Shown here one piece after another: positions 1-9,281 of a stretch of 64,000 nucleotides of DNA. How positions within the stretch are numbered: the first letter of the stretch is position 1; each line of letters starts with the position of its first letter. Position numbers and translations under genes: made by a program. Where the stretch lies: positions 1 through 64,000 of the forward strand of contig JAHHHJ010000002.1 of the NCBI GenBank assembly GCA_019359445.1, read 5' to 3'. The notes below the pieces were generated by a model that was given only the letters and a program-made list of their open reading frames with translations, did no database searches and was not told the DNA's origin. Origin of the DNA: Kastovskya adunca ATA6-11-RM4. GTDB taxonomy: Bacteria > Cyanobacteriota > Cyanobacteriia > Cyanobacteriales > Coleofasciculaceae.

Positions 1-120
1 GACCATTGTTTCAGGTATTGGTTTTTCCACATTTTCTGACCTGATTTTTTCGGCGTTACACTAAACCTATTTTCCCTCCTCCACTTTTGCCCTTCTCTCT
101 TTTGTAAAAAACCTACACCT

Positions 121-290
121 GTGAGGCGGGGGAGCGGGGGAGCGGGGGAGCAGGGGTGCAGGGGAGCGGGGGTGCAGGGGTGCAGGGGAGCAGGGGAGCA
201 GGGGAGCAGGGGTGCAGGGGAGAGTAAGAGAACCAATAACCGAATTCACCCTTCATACTTCACCCTTCATACTTCATACTTCCTCCCCCA
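121..290. repeat. Short tandem repeats (GGGGAGCA-type and TTCATAC-type)
   Basis: Positions 121-220 are a run of seven- to eight-base G-rich units (GGGGAGC, GGGGTGCA). Positions 246-285 are a second run built on CTTCATA and CTTCACC. Both types recur elsewhere in the window: G-rich near 30540-30575, and the TTCATAC or GATGAAGG complement at 21240-21330 and 30580-30620. This is the pattern of cyanobacterial short tandemly repeated sequences. Bases 1-120 show nothing else recognisable, and the short open frames across the tract are composition artefacts. Confidence 0.8.
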
Positions 291-319
291 CTCAGCACTC
301 AGGACTCAGGACTCCGTCT

Positions 320-838
320 TCACACCTTCGCTTCCAGGGATTTGAGATACTCGGTATTGACGCCCGACTCGCGAATTAGGGCAATTTTCCCAGTCCGAGC
401 AATTTCCCGCAGTCCAAACTTGTTCAATAGCTGGACAATTGCCACCAGTTTGCCGGGATCGCCCACTACTTCTAATGTGAGGGTATCTTCACCGATATCT
501 ACAACTCGTGCCCGAAACACTTGCGCGAGTTCGATAATTTCAGGACGGGTTGAACTGCTGGCATTAACCTTAATCAGCATCAACTCCCGCTCTACACAAG
601 GCGTAGTAGTGATGTCTTGGACTTTTAGCACATTGACGAGCTTATAGAGTTGCTTGGTAAGTTGTTCAATGGTGCACTCATCTCCAGGAACCACCATCGT
701 AATTCGAGAGATCCCGACTGTTTCAGCCGGGCCAACTGCAAGACTTTCAATGTTGAAACCGCGACGGGCAAACAAGCCAGCAATCCGGGTTAAGACCCCG
801 GCTTCATCTTCGACAAGAACGGAAAGAGTATGCTTCAT
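320..838 (-). CDS. ilvN: Acetolactate synthase small (regulatory) subunit
   Basis: This 172-residue protein is the regulatory subunit of acetohydroxyacid synthase, the first common enzyme of branched-chain amino acid synthesis. It binds the catalytic subunit IlvB and confers valine feedback inhibition. The N-terminal ACT domain (about residues 2-75) opens [23 protein letters not shown] and includes the typical '[15 protein letters not shown]' segment; a second ACT-like domain fills the C-terminal half. The start is placed at the ATG giving MKHTLSV because the family begins there; twelve further in-frame codons upstream are not conserved in character. The gene stands alone, as ilvN usually does in cyanobacteria. 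Confidence 0.95.
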   Translation of the reverse strand: MKHTLSVLVEDEAGVLTRIAGLFARRGFNIESLAVGPAETVGISRITMVVPGDECTIEQLTKQLYKLVNVLKVQDITTTPCVERELMLIKVNASSSTRPEIIELAQVFRARVVDIGEDTLTLEVVGDPGKLVAIVQLLNKFGLREIARTGKIALIRESGVNTEYLKSLEAKV

Positions 839-1136
839 TACTGAAAATAGAGGCGCTACGCAGGCGTCACACAACCCACAAGTAACACACTCTTTTTAGA
901 GGATGTCTTGGGGGTCGTTAACCCATTCAATCGTTGTTTAATCTTTAATCTTACCCCCCTCTAGCCTGAATCCGAAAACTCTTAAGTTTTCACTCAAATT
1001 CTTCCTCCAAAACACTCTACTGCTCTGCCACAAGAGTTAGTGGCTAAACACCAAATCCTTTGCTCGGTAGATATGTTCATTACCCAGTTTCTCCATAATG
1101 TTAGGGGAAAACCCAATTTAAACGGAGAAAATCACT

Positions 1137-1514
1137 ATGGGTTGGTTACAAAGACTGTTCAAGATGAATAAGCCCAACAAAGCTCAGGTTAATCCCCAGC
1201 CTGCTCCTCAAGCCGCAGCTCCTCAATCAACGGCGGCTACTGGCGGTGGTGCTCAAGCTCAATCAGTTCCCCCAGAGCGCATGGGCTTAAATGGCGAGTA
1301 CGACCAAAGCGGTTTGGCAAAGCGAGTTGCCCTCGCCTTCGATGAAGACTCAGAGCTGGATGATGTTGAGACGCTCTACGTTGCTCAAACTGGCGGCACA
1401 GTCGTTTTAAAGGGAAAGGTTCCTAATCAACAAATGCTTAACAAGATGGTAAGTGTTGCTAAAGGAGTTTCTGGGGCAACTAGTGTTGAAACGAACCAGG
1501 TAACTATCGGTTAA
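1137..1514 (+). CDS. BON-domain protein
   Basis: This is a 125-residue protein with three parts: a short basic N-terminus, a low-complexity Pro/Ala/Gln linker (residues about 18-45) and a BON domain (about 57-124) containing 'GGTVVLKGKVPNQQ' and 'GVSGATSVETNQVTI'. BON domains are thought to bind phospholipid or other envelope ligands. There is no clear signal peptide, so the location is uncertain. The start is supported by a GGAG Shine-Dalgarno about nine bases upstream. The gene is monocistronic, with 298 bp of unannotated sequence upstream in which no motif was recognised. Confidence 0.8.
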   Translation: MGWLQRLFKMNKPNKAQVNPQPAPQAAAPQSTAATGGGAQAQSVPPERMGLNGEYDQSGLAKRVALAFDEDSELDDVETLYVAQTGGTVVLKGKVPNQQMLNKMVSVAKGVSGATSVETNQVTIG

Positions 1515-1820
1515 ACGTTTTTTCTACGGGTGAGACTGTTGACAATCTCATCCCCAAGAGAATTCTTATACACCTCCACCCCTCCCCAATTACAAGGGTT
1601 AAGGTGTATACACACTGACCAGATGGCTTCGCATCATTGAGATCTCCCTAACCCCCTTGAAGAAGCAGGGACTGGAGTCACAGAGTCCCCCGTCGTGATG
1701 ACTTCCTGACTCCCAGGAACCGGACATGTCCCAGTATCCTTTTAAGGGGGATGTCAGGGGGATCAAATAACGTTGTGCATCCTGGTAAGAGATGTGTGAA
1801 CACCGTAGGGCAATCAATGA
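1515..1820. other. Intergenic stretch with C-run/G-run inverted repeat
   Basis: This gap lies between two convergent genes. A C-rich arm near 1646-1660 (CCCTAACCCCCTTGAAG) is partly complementary to a G-rich arm near 1741-1762 (TTTTAAGGGGGATGTCAGGG), giving an imperfect long hairpin. The same CCCCCT...AGGGGG theme recurs at 12905-12989, 35507-35531 and 51538-51556. It may end transcription from both sides. No gene is seen. Confidence 0.5.
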
Positions 1821-2786
1821 TTAAGTTGCAGTGGAAAATCGGGTAATTTCAGAAGTCACTGGATGATGACAATTTGCCGCCAGCCAGTCTAAAAGAATTC
1901 GATTAACGGTTTCTGGACATTCATCGTGGGGACAATGACCCGCATTATCGAGTTCTACTAACTCCAGATGAGCATTGAGCGCGGTAAACTGCTGAGCCAG
2001 ATTTGCCGGAACCATCCGGTCTTGTCGTCCCCAAATGAGCAGCATAGGGATATCTAATGTTGGCAGTATTTTCTTAAGGGAAGGGCTAAATTGAGCACTG
2101 GTCATTGCCTGAAACAAGGCGCAGAAGGTAACTGCTGCCCCTCGATCCTGAGCCGGTTCAGCTAAGATCTCCACTAACTCATCGGTAATCGATGTCGGAT
2201 TGGCGTAGGCGATCGCTGCCCAACGGCGTACAAAAGCAGGGCGACGAACGATCTTGAACAGAGTTGTGATCAACAGGGGGGAGGCGATCGCTTTTTCTAG
2301 GGTTGTCACCACAGGTAACAGCCAAGAGGGAATTGCCTCTTCTCTGGCTCCAAAATCGGGCAAACTCATCATTGCCACGCCTTTAACCATCTCAGGATGG
2401 GCATCAGCAATAGCAAGACAAACCAAAGAGCCAATGGAGTTACCCACCAGTACAACGGGCTGTTGGATAAAGGTTTGCCAAAACTCGTAAACCTGCTGCA
2501 CCCAGAGATTGATGTTGTAGTCCACTCGTGCCTTACGAGATGCGCCAAATCCCAGCATATCGAGGGCATAAACGGTATGATGTTCTCCTAGCACCTCAAG
2601 GTTTTGACGCCAGTGACCAATGGAGGCTCCAAACCCGTGTAGTAAAATCACCGGGGTTGACCCTTGTACAGCCGTTTGAGCATTACGAAAATAGGTGTAA
2701 CGCGTCTGCCAACCTCGCCAAACCCAATCGCGTTGTCTGCCAACTCGCTGCTGCCACGGCACTAGAGTCGTCACGAAGAGCCTCAA
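1821..2786 (-). CDS. Alpha/beta-fold hydrolase
   Basis: This 321-residue cytosolic protein has the alpha/beta-hydrolase fold. Its likely triad is Ser117 in the nucleophile elbow GNSIGS, Asp256 in 'WGRQDRMVP' and His284 in 'NAGHCPHDE'. The oxyanion-hole region is 'LLHGFGASIGHWR' at about 49-60. The substrate is not known. Related cyanobacterial and plastid proteins are annotated broadly as hydrolases or haloperoxidase-like, and the sequence gives no stronger assignment. The N-terminal Arg/Trp-rich segment (about 10-35) is a usual feature of this cyanobacterial group and supports the chosen start. Confidence 0.85.
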   Translation of the reverse strand: MRLFVTTLVPWQQRVGRQRDWVWRGWQTRYTYFRNAQTAVQGSTPVILLHGFGASIGHWRQNLEVLGEHHTVYALDMLGFGASRKARVDYNINLWVQQVYEFWQTFIQQPVVLVGNSIGSLVCLAIADAHPEMVKGVAMMSLPDFGAREEAIPSWLLPVVTTLEKAIASPLLITTLFKIVRRPAFVRRWAAIAYANPTSITDELVEILAEPAQDRGAAVTFCALFQAMTSAQFSPSLKKILPTLDIPMLLIWGRQDRMVPANLAQQFTALNAHLELVELDNAGHCPHDECPETVNRILLDWLAANCHHPVTSEITRFSTAT

Positions 2787-3104
2787 CTTAAAAAACGTTT
2801 ACAAAGTCTGGTACTTATTCTAATAATTTCTTCGGGATTTAACTTCCCCCATCATGCCCTAAGATGCAGTTATTTAAAGCTTTAAACGGGTGTAACCCTG
2901 ACTCAGTCGTCCGACAACCGCCAATAGACTCCTAAAAAATTACTCTTCCCCTAGGGCGGTAATAACTACCCACCTCAACGATTTAGAAAGTTACATTAAC
3001 AACGTAGACAGAAATTTGATCAGACTCAGTAAAATGGCAAGTAAAATCAATTTTGTTGCTTGCCAACTTACTCTAACTAAACTATCCACATTAAGCAGAC
3101 GCCT
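2787..3104. other. Divergent intergenic region upstream of infC
   Basis: This 318-bp spacer separates the hydrolase gene (minus) from infC (plus), so it must hold both promoters. It is AT-rich near 2795-2830 and 2990-3060. No riboswitch, tRNA or convincing operator was recognised. Confidence 0.4.
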
Positions 3105-3632
3105 GTGACTGACAAAAGACGCCAACGCGATCTACCCCAAATCAACGAAAGAATTCGCTATCCCAAGATTCGTGCTATCGATACTGACGGCTCCCAACTC
3201 GGGATCATGTCACCGGAAGATGCTCTACGCATCGCCGAGACAAAAGAGCTGGATCTCGTCTTGGTGAGTGACAAGGCCGATCCGCCTGTTTGCCGGATTA
3301 TGAACTATGGCAAGTATAAATTTGAACAGGAGAAGAAAGCTAGAGAAGACCGGAAAAAGCAGCATACCGCTGATGTCAAAGAAGTGAAGATGCGCTACAA
3401 AATTGAAGAGCACGACTACCAAGTGCGCGTCAGTCAAGCCGAGCGATTTATCAAATCGGGAGATAAGGTGAAAGCCACAGTTACCTTCCGAGGTAGAGAA
3501 ATTCAGCACAGCGACTTGGCGGAGGATTTGCTCAAGCGGATGGCTACCGACTTAGAAGGGATCGCAGAAGTGCAGCAATATCCCAAACGAGAAGGTCGCA
3601 ACATGATGATGCTGCTATCTCCGAAAAAATAA
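3105..3632 (+). CDS. infC: Translation initiation factor IF-3
   Basis: This 175-residue protein is the normal length for IF-3, which binds the 30S subunit, prevents premature 50S joining and checks the start codon. The N-terminal domain carries '[19 protein letters not shown]' and '[20 protein letters not shown]'. The C-terminal domain starts after a lysine-rich linker (about residues 75-90, '[13 protein letters not shown]') and contains '[18 protein letters not shown]'. The start codon is GTG at 3105, which gives the family's usual short N-terminus. The rpmI-rplT genes that often follow infC in other bacteria are not downstream here. Confidence 0.96.
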   Translation: MTDKRRQRDLPQINERIRYPKIRAIDTDGSQLGIMSPEDALRIAETKELDLVLVSDKADPPVCRIMNYGKYKFEQEKKAREDRKKQHTADVKEVKMRYKIEEHDYQVRVSQAERFIKSGDKVKATVTFRGREIQHSDLAEDLLKRMATDLEGIAEVQQYPKREGRNMMMLLSPKK

Positions 3633-3743
3633 ACATAAGCTTTGTCATTAGTCAAGAGTCCTTTGTCACCCGTTAAAGAATCGTTTGTCATTGGCATATC
3701 GGACAATTGACAAGGGACAACTGACAACTGACAAACATTCGTC

Positions 3744-6716
3744 ATGAAACTGCAAACTCGCGCTCGTGTTAAGGGTGACTGGGTCAGAAAACTCCAGCAA
3801 TGGGTAAATCTTCGCCCAGAAGAAGGCGAACGAACGTTACTAATGTTCGCTTTCTATACCACCACTTCCATCGGGCTGCTGTGGTTGGAGTATGGTGCGA
3901 TCGCACTGTTTTTAGAACAGTATGGGACTAAGTGGCTGCCAGCCATTTATATTGCTAGCGCCTTCATGGGATCAGGGCTAGGAGTCTTGTACTCCTGGCT
4001 TGAGAGAACTCTGCCCATGCGGAGCGTTTTGCTGATTATTGCGCTGCTGGCCACCCTGCCAATCCTGGTCTTTCGGATTGGACTTGAGGTACCTTACTTT
4101 GAAGGCGTCGTTGCTCTAGCAACAGTATTTCTGTTGCGGTTGTGGATGGATGCGGTAGAAATCCTCAACGACCTCAACAGCCAAGTTTCTGCCAATCAAC
4201 TCTTCAACATTCGGGAAATTAAACGCACCTATCCCCTCATCTCTAGCGGGGTTTTAGTTGCCGATGTCATTTCCGGCTTTTCCTTGCCGTTGTTGTTGTT
4301 CCTCGTCGGGCTTAACAACGTCATTGTCGTTGCCTCCTTAATGATGCTGCTGGGTGCTGGGGTGCTGTTTTATCTCACTCAGCGCTACCAACAAGCCTTT
4401 CCCGACTCCCCCGTGCGAGATTGGGAGGATATGCAGCCAGATTTCGCCTCGAAACGTGCGACGGGGCCGCTACGACGCTACATCGCCCCGTTATTTGGCT
4501 TCTTTATCTTGGCAGAAGCACTGTATTTACTGATTGAATTTCAATATCTCGGTCAGTTAGAGCAGTATTTGGAAACCGCAGAAATTGCCAGCTTTCTCGG
4601 CTTATTTAGCGGCTTTGTCGGACTGTTTGAACTAGCAACACAGTGGTTTATCTCCAGCCGGGTAATTGACCGCTTCGGTGTATTTGTCGCGGCGATGGTA
4701 TTGCCCGCCTGCTTGTCCTTCTTAGGCGTCCTCACCCTGGCTGGAGGGCTGGGCTTTTTCTTCATTGGTCTGGTTTTACTGAAGTTTCTCGACGAACTGC
4801 TGCGCTATACCCTGATTGCAGGCATTGAGCCTGTCTTGTTTCAGCCCCTGCCGGAATCTATTCGCAACTCCACTCAAGGGTTAGTGCAGGGTATTGCTGA
4901 ACCCCTGACGACTGGTACAACAGGGGCAAGCCTCCTAGCAATTATCTGGCTCATCCATGAGGCTTTCCCCAATCAGCCAGAGCAAGTTTTAGTGCAGTGG
5001 CAGGGGAGAATTTTTGTCTTTCTGATTGTTATCTGTTCTGTTAGCTGGCTGATCTGTGGTTGGTTATTGCGCTCTAGTTATGTAAACTTGCTGGTTCAGA
5101 GTGCAGAACAAGGACGCTTAGGTTTTTCTGATGTCGATTTGGGTGCTTTTAAGCGAGCAATTGCCGAAGCGTTAGAGCAACAGGGAACCGAGGCAGACAA
5201 ACGCTCTTGTATTCAGCTTTTGTCCCAAATGAACCCCACTAGGGTTGGGGACTGCCTTGCGCCGTTACTGCTCCAGTTATCTCCGGCATTGCAGCGTCAG
5301 AGTCTAGAAGCAATGCTAGAACACCCCAACTCGGTTCATCTCGATGAGGTGCAGGCACTAATTGAGCGCAAACCTCCCCCGGAAGTTCTTGCCCTAGCGC
5401 TGCGATATCTCTGGCTGACTCAAAAAGAACCGGATATTCGCACCATTAAGCCTTACTTACATTCTGGGGTTGACCCGATTGTGCGGGGAACTGCCGCTGC
5501 TCTGATTTTGCGACACGGGACACCGAACGAAAAGGCAGAAGCAACGAATACCCTGCGGCGAATGCTTACCCACAAAAGGGAACGCGAACGGGTGATGGGG
5601 ACACGGGCGTTGGGGGAGGCAGATTATTTGCAGGCACTGCGGCTTTATGTGCCGAACCTTTTGCAGGATGAGTCTTTGCGGGTGCGGTGTGCCTTGCTAG
5701 AGGTGATTGCTTCGACACGTTTAGAGGAATACTATCCTGCGCTGGTGCGGGGGCTGTATTTCAAATCAACCCGCGAGGCGGCGAGAAATGCCTTGGTGCG
5801 GTTAGGGGATGAGGCGTTGCCATTGCTGCGGGAGCTGTCAGAAGATGCGCGTCAACCTGACTTGGTGAGGCTGCAAGCCTGGGGAGGATTAGCTCAGGTT
5901 CACACCCCGGCAGCGTTGAATGAGCTGGTACAGCAATTGATCACTAGTTGGGGAACAGCCCGCCGCAACATCCTGCGAATTTTGCTGAAGATCCCGGAAG
6001 ATATTGGCATTGAGGGTGTGCTGGATCGTTTAGGTCGCAGTGGTGTGGAGATGTTGATTGAACAGGAGATGCTGTTTTTAGGTCAAGTTTTGGCGGCAAT
6101 CGTGGACTTGACGCCAGAACAGGTGCCGGGTTCAGAGGCGGACTTGCTGCGACGCGCCTTGCAGGATTTGCAAGCGGATATCATGGAGCGTTGCTTTTTG
6201 CTGATGAAGTTTCTCTACAAACCTGGGGCGATTCAAGCGGCGGCGTTCAATTTAGAGTCAGAGTCTCGCTCTAGTATCGCGTTGGGGTTGGAAATATTGG
6301 ATAATACTCTAGATATTCCTCGAAAGCGGGCATTATTAGGGGTACTAGACCGCCGTCCTCCCGCAGAACGCTTAGAACATCTCGCTGATATGGTGCCGTA
6401 TCAAGCGATGACGCCCAGCGATCGCTTGCGACGATTGTTAGATTTTCGCCATTTTCTTTCAGATTGGTCGTTGGCGTGCTGTTTCCATGTCGCTAGGTCG
6501 CTACGGTGGGGTCTGAGTCCTGAATCAACCCTAGTATGCTTGCGCCATCCCACTGGCTTTGTACGCGAAGCTGTGCTGGCTTACCTAAAAGTCGCTAGCC
6601 CCCGTACTTGTAGCGAACTCTTACCGGAGTTAAAAGACGACCCCGATCGATTGGTTGCCGCGCAAGTGAAAGAAATAATGGGAGAGTTGGGTTATCCTAC
6701 ACCCAATCCGACCTAA
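3744..6716 (+). CDS. NTT/MFS-like membrane protein with C-terminal HEAT repeats
   Basis: This is a 990-residue protein. Roughly residues 30-440 contain about twelve hydrophobic segments and resemble the nucleotide-transporter (NTT, ATP/ADP-carrier-like) and MFS fold. From about residue 480 to the end there are repeated helical pairs of HEAT type, for example 'DPIVRGTAAALILRHG' and 'DESLRVRCALLEVIAST'. Proteins joining an NTT-like domain to HEAT repeats and sometimes a cyclic-nucleotide-binding domain are known in several phyla. The next gene here encodes such a binding domain alone, which suggests a split version. The transported substrate is not known, and true nucleotide exchange is an inference. 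The start ATG at 3744 follows a short intergenic run of TGACAA-type repeats. Confidence 0.7.
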   Translation: MKLQTRARVKGDWVRKLQQWVNLRPEEGERTLLMFAFYTTTSIGLLWLEYGAIALFLEQYGTKWLPAIYIASAFMGSGLGVLYSWLERTLPMRSVLLIIALLATLPILVFRIGLEVPYFEGVVALATVFLLRLWMDAVEILNDLNSQVSANQLFNIREIKRTYPLISSGVLVADVISGFSLPLLLFLVGLNNVIVVASLMMLLGAGVLFYLTQRYQQAFPDSPVRDWEDMQPDFASKRATGPLRRYIAPLFGFFILAEALYLLIEFQYLGQLEQYLETAEIASFLGLFSGFVGLFELATQWFISSRVIDRFGVFVAAMVLPACLSFLGVLTLAGGLGFFFIGLVLLKFLDELLRYTLIAGIEPVLFQPLPESIRNSTQGLVQGIAEPLTTGTTGASLLAIIWLIHEAFPNQPEQVLVQWQGRIFVFLIVICSVSWLICGWLLRSSYVNLLVQSAEQGRLGFSDVDLGAFKRAIAEALEQQGTEADKRSCIQLLSQMNPTRVGDCLAPLLLQLSPALQRQSLEAMLEHPNSVHLDEVQALIERKPPPEVLALALRYLWLTQKEPDIRTIKPYLHSGVDPIVRGTAAALILRHGTPNEKAEATNTLRRMLTHKRERERVMGTRALGEADYLQALRLYVPNLLQDESLRVRCALLEVIASTRLEEYYPALVRGLYFKSTREAARNALVRLGDEALPLLRELSEDARQPDLVRLQAWGGLAQVHTPAALNELVQQLITSWGTARRNILRILLKIPEDIGIEGVLDRLGRSGVEMLIEQEMLFLGQVLAAIVDLTPEQVPGSEADLLRRALQDLQADIMERCFLLMKFLYKPGAIQAAAFNLESESRSSIALGLEILDNTLDIPRKRALLGVLDRRPPAERLEHLADMVPYQAMTPSDRLRRLLDFRHFLSDWSLACCFHVARSLRWGLSPESTLVCLRHPTGFVREAVLAYLKVASPRTCSELLPELKDDPDRLVAAQVKEIMGELGYPTPNPT

Positions 6717-6813
6717 AACAAGGATGAAGGGTGAAATTAATCAGGGGTACTACTCATGAAGCGTCAACAACTGACTAAGGACTAATAATTTAATGACTAG
6801 TGATTTTTAAAAG

Positions 6814-7275
6814 ATGTTAACCAGCGTTGAACGCCTATTATTTGTCAGGGGCGTCCCGATTTTTCAAGAACTGCGGGATGATTTTTTAGTGCGGCTAGCT
6901 TCTGTGATGGATGAGCTATCTTTTCCCGCCAATCACACCATTTTTACAGAAGGACAAGAGGGGCGAGCGCTTTACATTATTGTTTCTGGGGTGGTGCGCG
7001 TTCACATTGGCGATCGCGACTTGGCACATTTTTCAGTTGGCAAGTGCTTTGGTGAAATGTCGTTGTTTGATTCTGAACCCCGTTCGGCGTCAATCACCAC
7101 CATCGAAAAATGCGAATGTCTGATGCTCAATCAGTTGCAACTCTACGACGCCATTGACGAAACCCCCGGAATTGCCGTCAATATTATTCGCCTCCTGTCT
7201 CGTCGCATTCGAGAACTCAATGTTCAGGTGAATACGTCTGGGGGGAAGGTACTGGATTTGGGTAAGGCAGGATAA
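6814..7275 (+). CDS. Cyclic-nucleotide-binding domain protein
   Basis: This is a 153-residue protein made of a single cNMP-binding (CAP-type) domain at about residues 8-125 with no DNA-binding helix-turn-helix. The phosphate-binding cassette is visible as 'FGEMSLFDSEPRSASI', which keeps the Glu and Arg that contact the ribose and cyclic phosphate, so binding of cAMP or cGMP is plausible. It lies 97 bp after the membrane/HEAT gene on the same strand. Because some NTT-HEAT proteins carry this domain as a C-terminal fusion, the two products may work together; that is inference. Confidence 0.75.
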   Translation: MLTSVERLLFVRGVPIFQELRDDFLVRLASVMDELSFPANHTIFTEGQEGRALYIIVSGVVRVHIGDRDLAHFSVGKCFGEMSLFDSEPRSASITTIEKCECLMLNQLQLYDAIDETPGIAVNIIRLLSRRIRELNVQVNTSGGKVLDLGKAG

Positions 7276-7312
7276 GCTGGGAGCAGGAGAGGAATCTGGC
7301 AACTGAAGAGCG

Positions 7313-7345
7313 AGATCCCCGCCTTCTCTAAGAAATCGGGGATCT
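7313..7345. terminator. Bidirectional hairpin between convergent genes
   Basis: A perfect 9-bp stem, AGATCCCCG (7313-7321) with CGGGGATCT (7337-7345), and a 15-base loop lies between the ends of the cNMP-binding gene and the Rieske oxygenase gene. No long T-run follows on either side, so it may be an intergenic palindromic repeat acting as a terminator. The arm AGATCCCC is also found in the inverted repeat at 12905-12989. Confidence 0.55.
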
Positions 7346-7362
7346 AAACTAGCGACAACCGT

Positions 7363-8472
7363 TCAACAAGACTTCAAAAAGCGACGAATTAACCTTTGCT
7401 GGTGAAGAATACGTCCTTCAAGTTCGTTAGCAATACCAGCGGTATAAGCACCACTAGCGTACCCCTTTTGTACCCCTTCTGTAATTGCTATATCTTCTCG
7501 CATAAAAGCTTCAAAATCTCTTTCTAACTCCATTGCCAGAGGGCTAAATCCAGGGATACCGTAAATTTCTAGATTGACTTGACAAGTCTCGACAGTCACC
7601 GGATCGATGCGAATCCAAGCTAATACTCCATTCGGTAAAGCTACTAAATGCAGGTTAGGAAAAATACCATAAGTGAAGAATCCTAAGCGGGCGCGATCGC
7701 GAAGATGGTCTAAAACGGGATTATGCGATCGCCACTCCTTCGTCGTCGGTGTATAAAGCAAGTTCACATACTCATCAAAGGAATGCTCGTAGTAGCGCAC
7801 CGAACCTTGAAGAGGATTGAGGGTATGAGGATGAACTACAGGGACATGATAATCACAAAGGGTATTATCGTGATAATTTTTCCAGTTACAAGCTACTGAA
7901 TAATGTTTTTTGACCAGTAGTTGAGTGGATTCAGTACGATGCTCTTTAAGGCTGCCAGGAATTTCCCCTAAATACTCCAACAAAGGAGTTGTTTTTTCAC
8001 TAAAGCAAACAAAAATAAATCCTAACCATTCTTCACACTGAATCGTTTTTAAAGGAAAATCTTTGTAGCAAAAATGAGCAGGAAAGCGATTTTTTGCAGG
8101 TGTTCCCTTTAACTCCCCGTCTAAGTTATAAACCCAAGCGTGATAAGGACAGACTAACTGCTCGAGAGAATGAATTCCCGGTTGAGTAACTAACAAAGAA
8201 GCACGATGGGGACAGACATTGTGAAAAGCCTTAAGAGTGCTATTGCTATCTCGAACTATGAGGATACTACACCCAGCAACTTTTGTTACCCAAACCATTT
8301 CTGGTGTTGATAAGTTGGCTGCATCTCCTACATAAAGCCAAGTCCGCCGAAAAATCCCTTGAATTTCTTGAGGAAGTAGCTCTGGATCGGTATAATACTT
8401 AGCATCTAAAAAGGTTGATTCTAAATCGGTTGTTTGTAAATAATTTTGAAGATATTGTTTCATCTTTGGCAT
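7363..8472 (-). CDS. Rieske-type ring-hydroxylating/demethylating oxygenase, alpha subunit
   Basis: This 369-residue protein is a non-haem iron oxygenase. The Rieske [2Fe-2S] ligands are visible as Cys87-x-His89 and Cys108-x2-His111 ('NVCPHR' and 'CPYHAW'). The mononuclear iron site includes His209 and His214 in 'DYHVPVVHP', preceded by the conserved Asp in that segment. Such enzymes hydroxylate aromatic compounds or oxidatively demethylate quaternary amines; the substrate here is unknown. It is the last gene of a five-gene operon, and its ATG overlaps the TAA of the ABC ATPase gene by one base (TAATG), indicating translational coupling. No reductase gene is nearby, so electrons must come from elsewhere. 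Confidence 0.88.
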   Translation of the reverse strand: MPKMKQYLQNYLQTTDLESTFLDAKYYTDPELLPQEIQGIFRRTWLYVGDAANLSTPEMVWVTKVAGCSILIVRDSNSTLKAFHNVCPHRASLLVTQPGIHSLEQLVCPYHAWVYNLDGELKGTPAKNRFPAHFCYKDFPLKTIQCEEWLGFIFVCFSEKTTPLLEYLGEIPGSLKEHRTESTQLLVKKHYSVACNWKNYHDNTLCDYHVPVVHPHTLNPLQGSVRYYEHSFDEYVNLLYTPTTKEWRSHNPVLDHLRDRARLGFFTYGIFPNLHLVALPNGVLAWIRIDPVTVETCQVNLEIYGIPGFSPLAMELERDFEAFMREDIAITEGVQKGYASGAYTAGIANELEGRILHQQRLIRRFLKSC

Positions 8473-9272
8473 TAACGAAGCGTTTGCACAACCTGTCTTT
8501 TTAGCTCAATAAATTCAGGGGTTAACTTAATATCAATATCTCTTTGGAGAGGTAAATTAACCGCCACTTCATCTTTCATCCTTCCTGGATGATTTCCTAA
8601 GACATAAATGCGTTGAGACAGAAAAACTGCTTCCTCAATATCGTGAGTAACCATCAAAACTGTAATCTTCGTTTTTTCCCATAAATCTAACAAAAATTCC
8701 TGCAACTGTTCCTTTGTTTGAGCATCCAACGCTCCAAACGGTTCATCCATTAATAACACTTCCGGTTCAGTTGCCAAAGCACGCGCAATAGCAACCCGTT
8801 GTTTCATTCCTCCTGAGAGTTGTTTCGGGTAAGCATGGGCAAACTTGGACAAGCCAATCATTTCCAAGTAATAAGCAATGTGCTGCTTCCGTTCAGACGA
8901 AGGCATTTTCTGAAGTTGTAGTCCAAAACCAATATTTTGAGCAACCGTGAGCCAGGGGTAAAGGGTATAACTTTGGAAAACCATGCCTCGGTCAGAACCA
9001 GGCCCGTAAATCACTTCACCATCGACTAATACTTCCCCTGCTGTCGGTTTACTCAGTCCAGCAATGATATTCAGCAGAGTTGACTTCCCACATCCCGAAG
9101 CCCCGACGAGACAAACAAACTCGTTCGGAAAAAGATGCAAATTAATCTGCTCCAGCACGCTTAGAGATTTGCGCTTTTGCTGAAACACTTTTGATAAATT
9201 ACGGACAACTAACTTGGGTTCTCCGAGCGAACTCTGTCGTTGTTGGTCTAGAAGGGACTGGGGAGTCAACAT
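8472..9272 (-). CDS. ABC transporter ATPase, nitrate/sulfonate/taurine type
   Basis: This 266-residue ATPase powers the adjoining importer. It has Walker A 'GASGCGKSTLLN', the signature 'LSGGMKQRVAIARAL', Walker B 'VLLMDEPFGALD' and the switch histidine in 'VTHDIEEA'. It belongs to the SsuB/TauB/NrtD group by sequence character. It sits between the cysteine hydrolase and the Rieske oxygenase, whose start it overlaps. The ligand cannot be read from the ATPase. Confidence 0.9.
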   Translation of the reverse strand: MLTPQSLLDQQRQSSLGEPKLVVRNLSKVFQQKRKSLSVLEQINLHLFPNEFVCLVGASGCGKSTLLNIIAGLSKPTAGEVLVDGEVIYGPGSDRGMVFQSYTLYPWLTVAQNIGFGLQLQKMPSSERKQHIAYYLEMIGLSKFAHAYPKQLSGGMKQRVAIARALATEPEVLLMDEPFGALDAQTKEQLQEFLLDLWEKTKITVLMVTHDIEEAVFLSQRIYVLGNHPGRMKDEVAVNLPLQRDIDIKLTPEFIELKRQVVQTLR

Positions 9273-9281
9273 AAGACAATC

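Noticed and set aside
1599-1817. 72-codon minus-strand frame in the intergenic palindrome region
   Set aside because: It runs through an imperfect inverted repeat and resembles no protein family.
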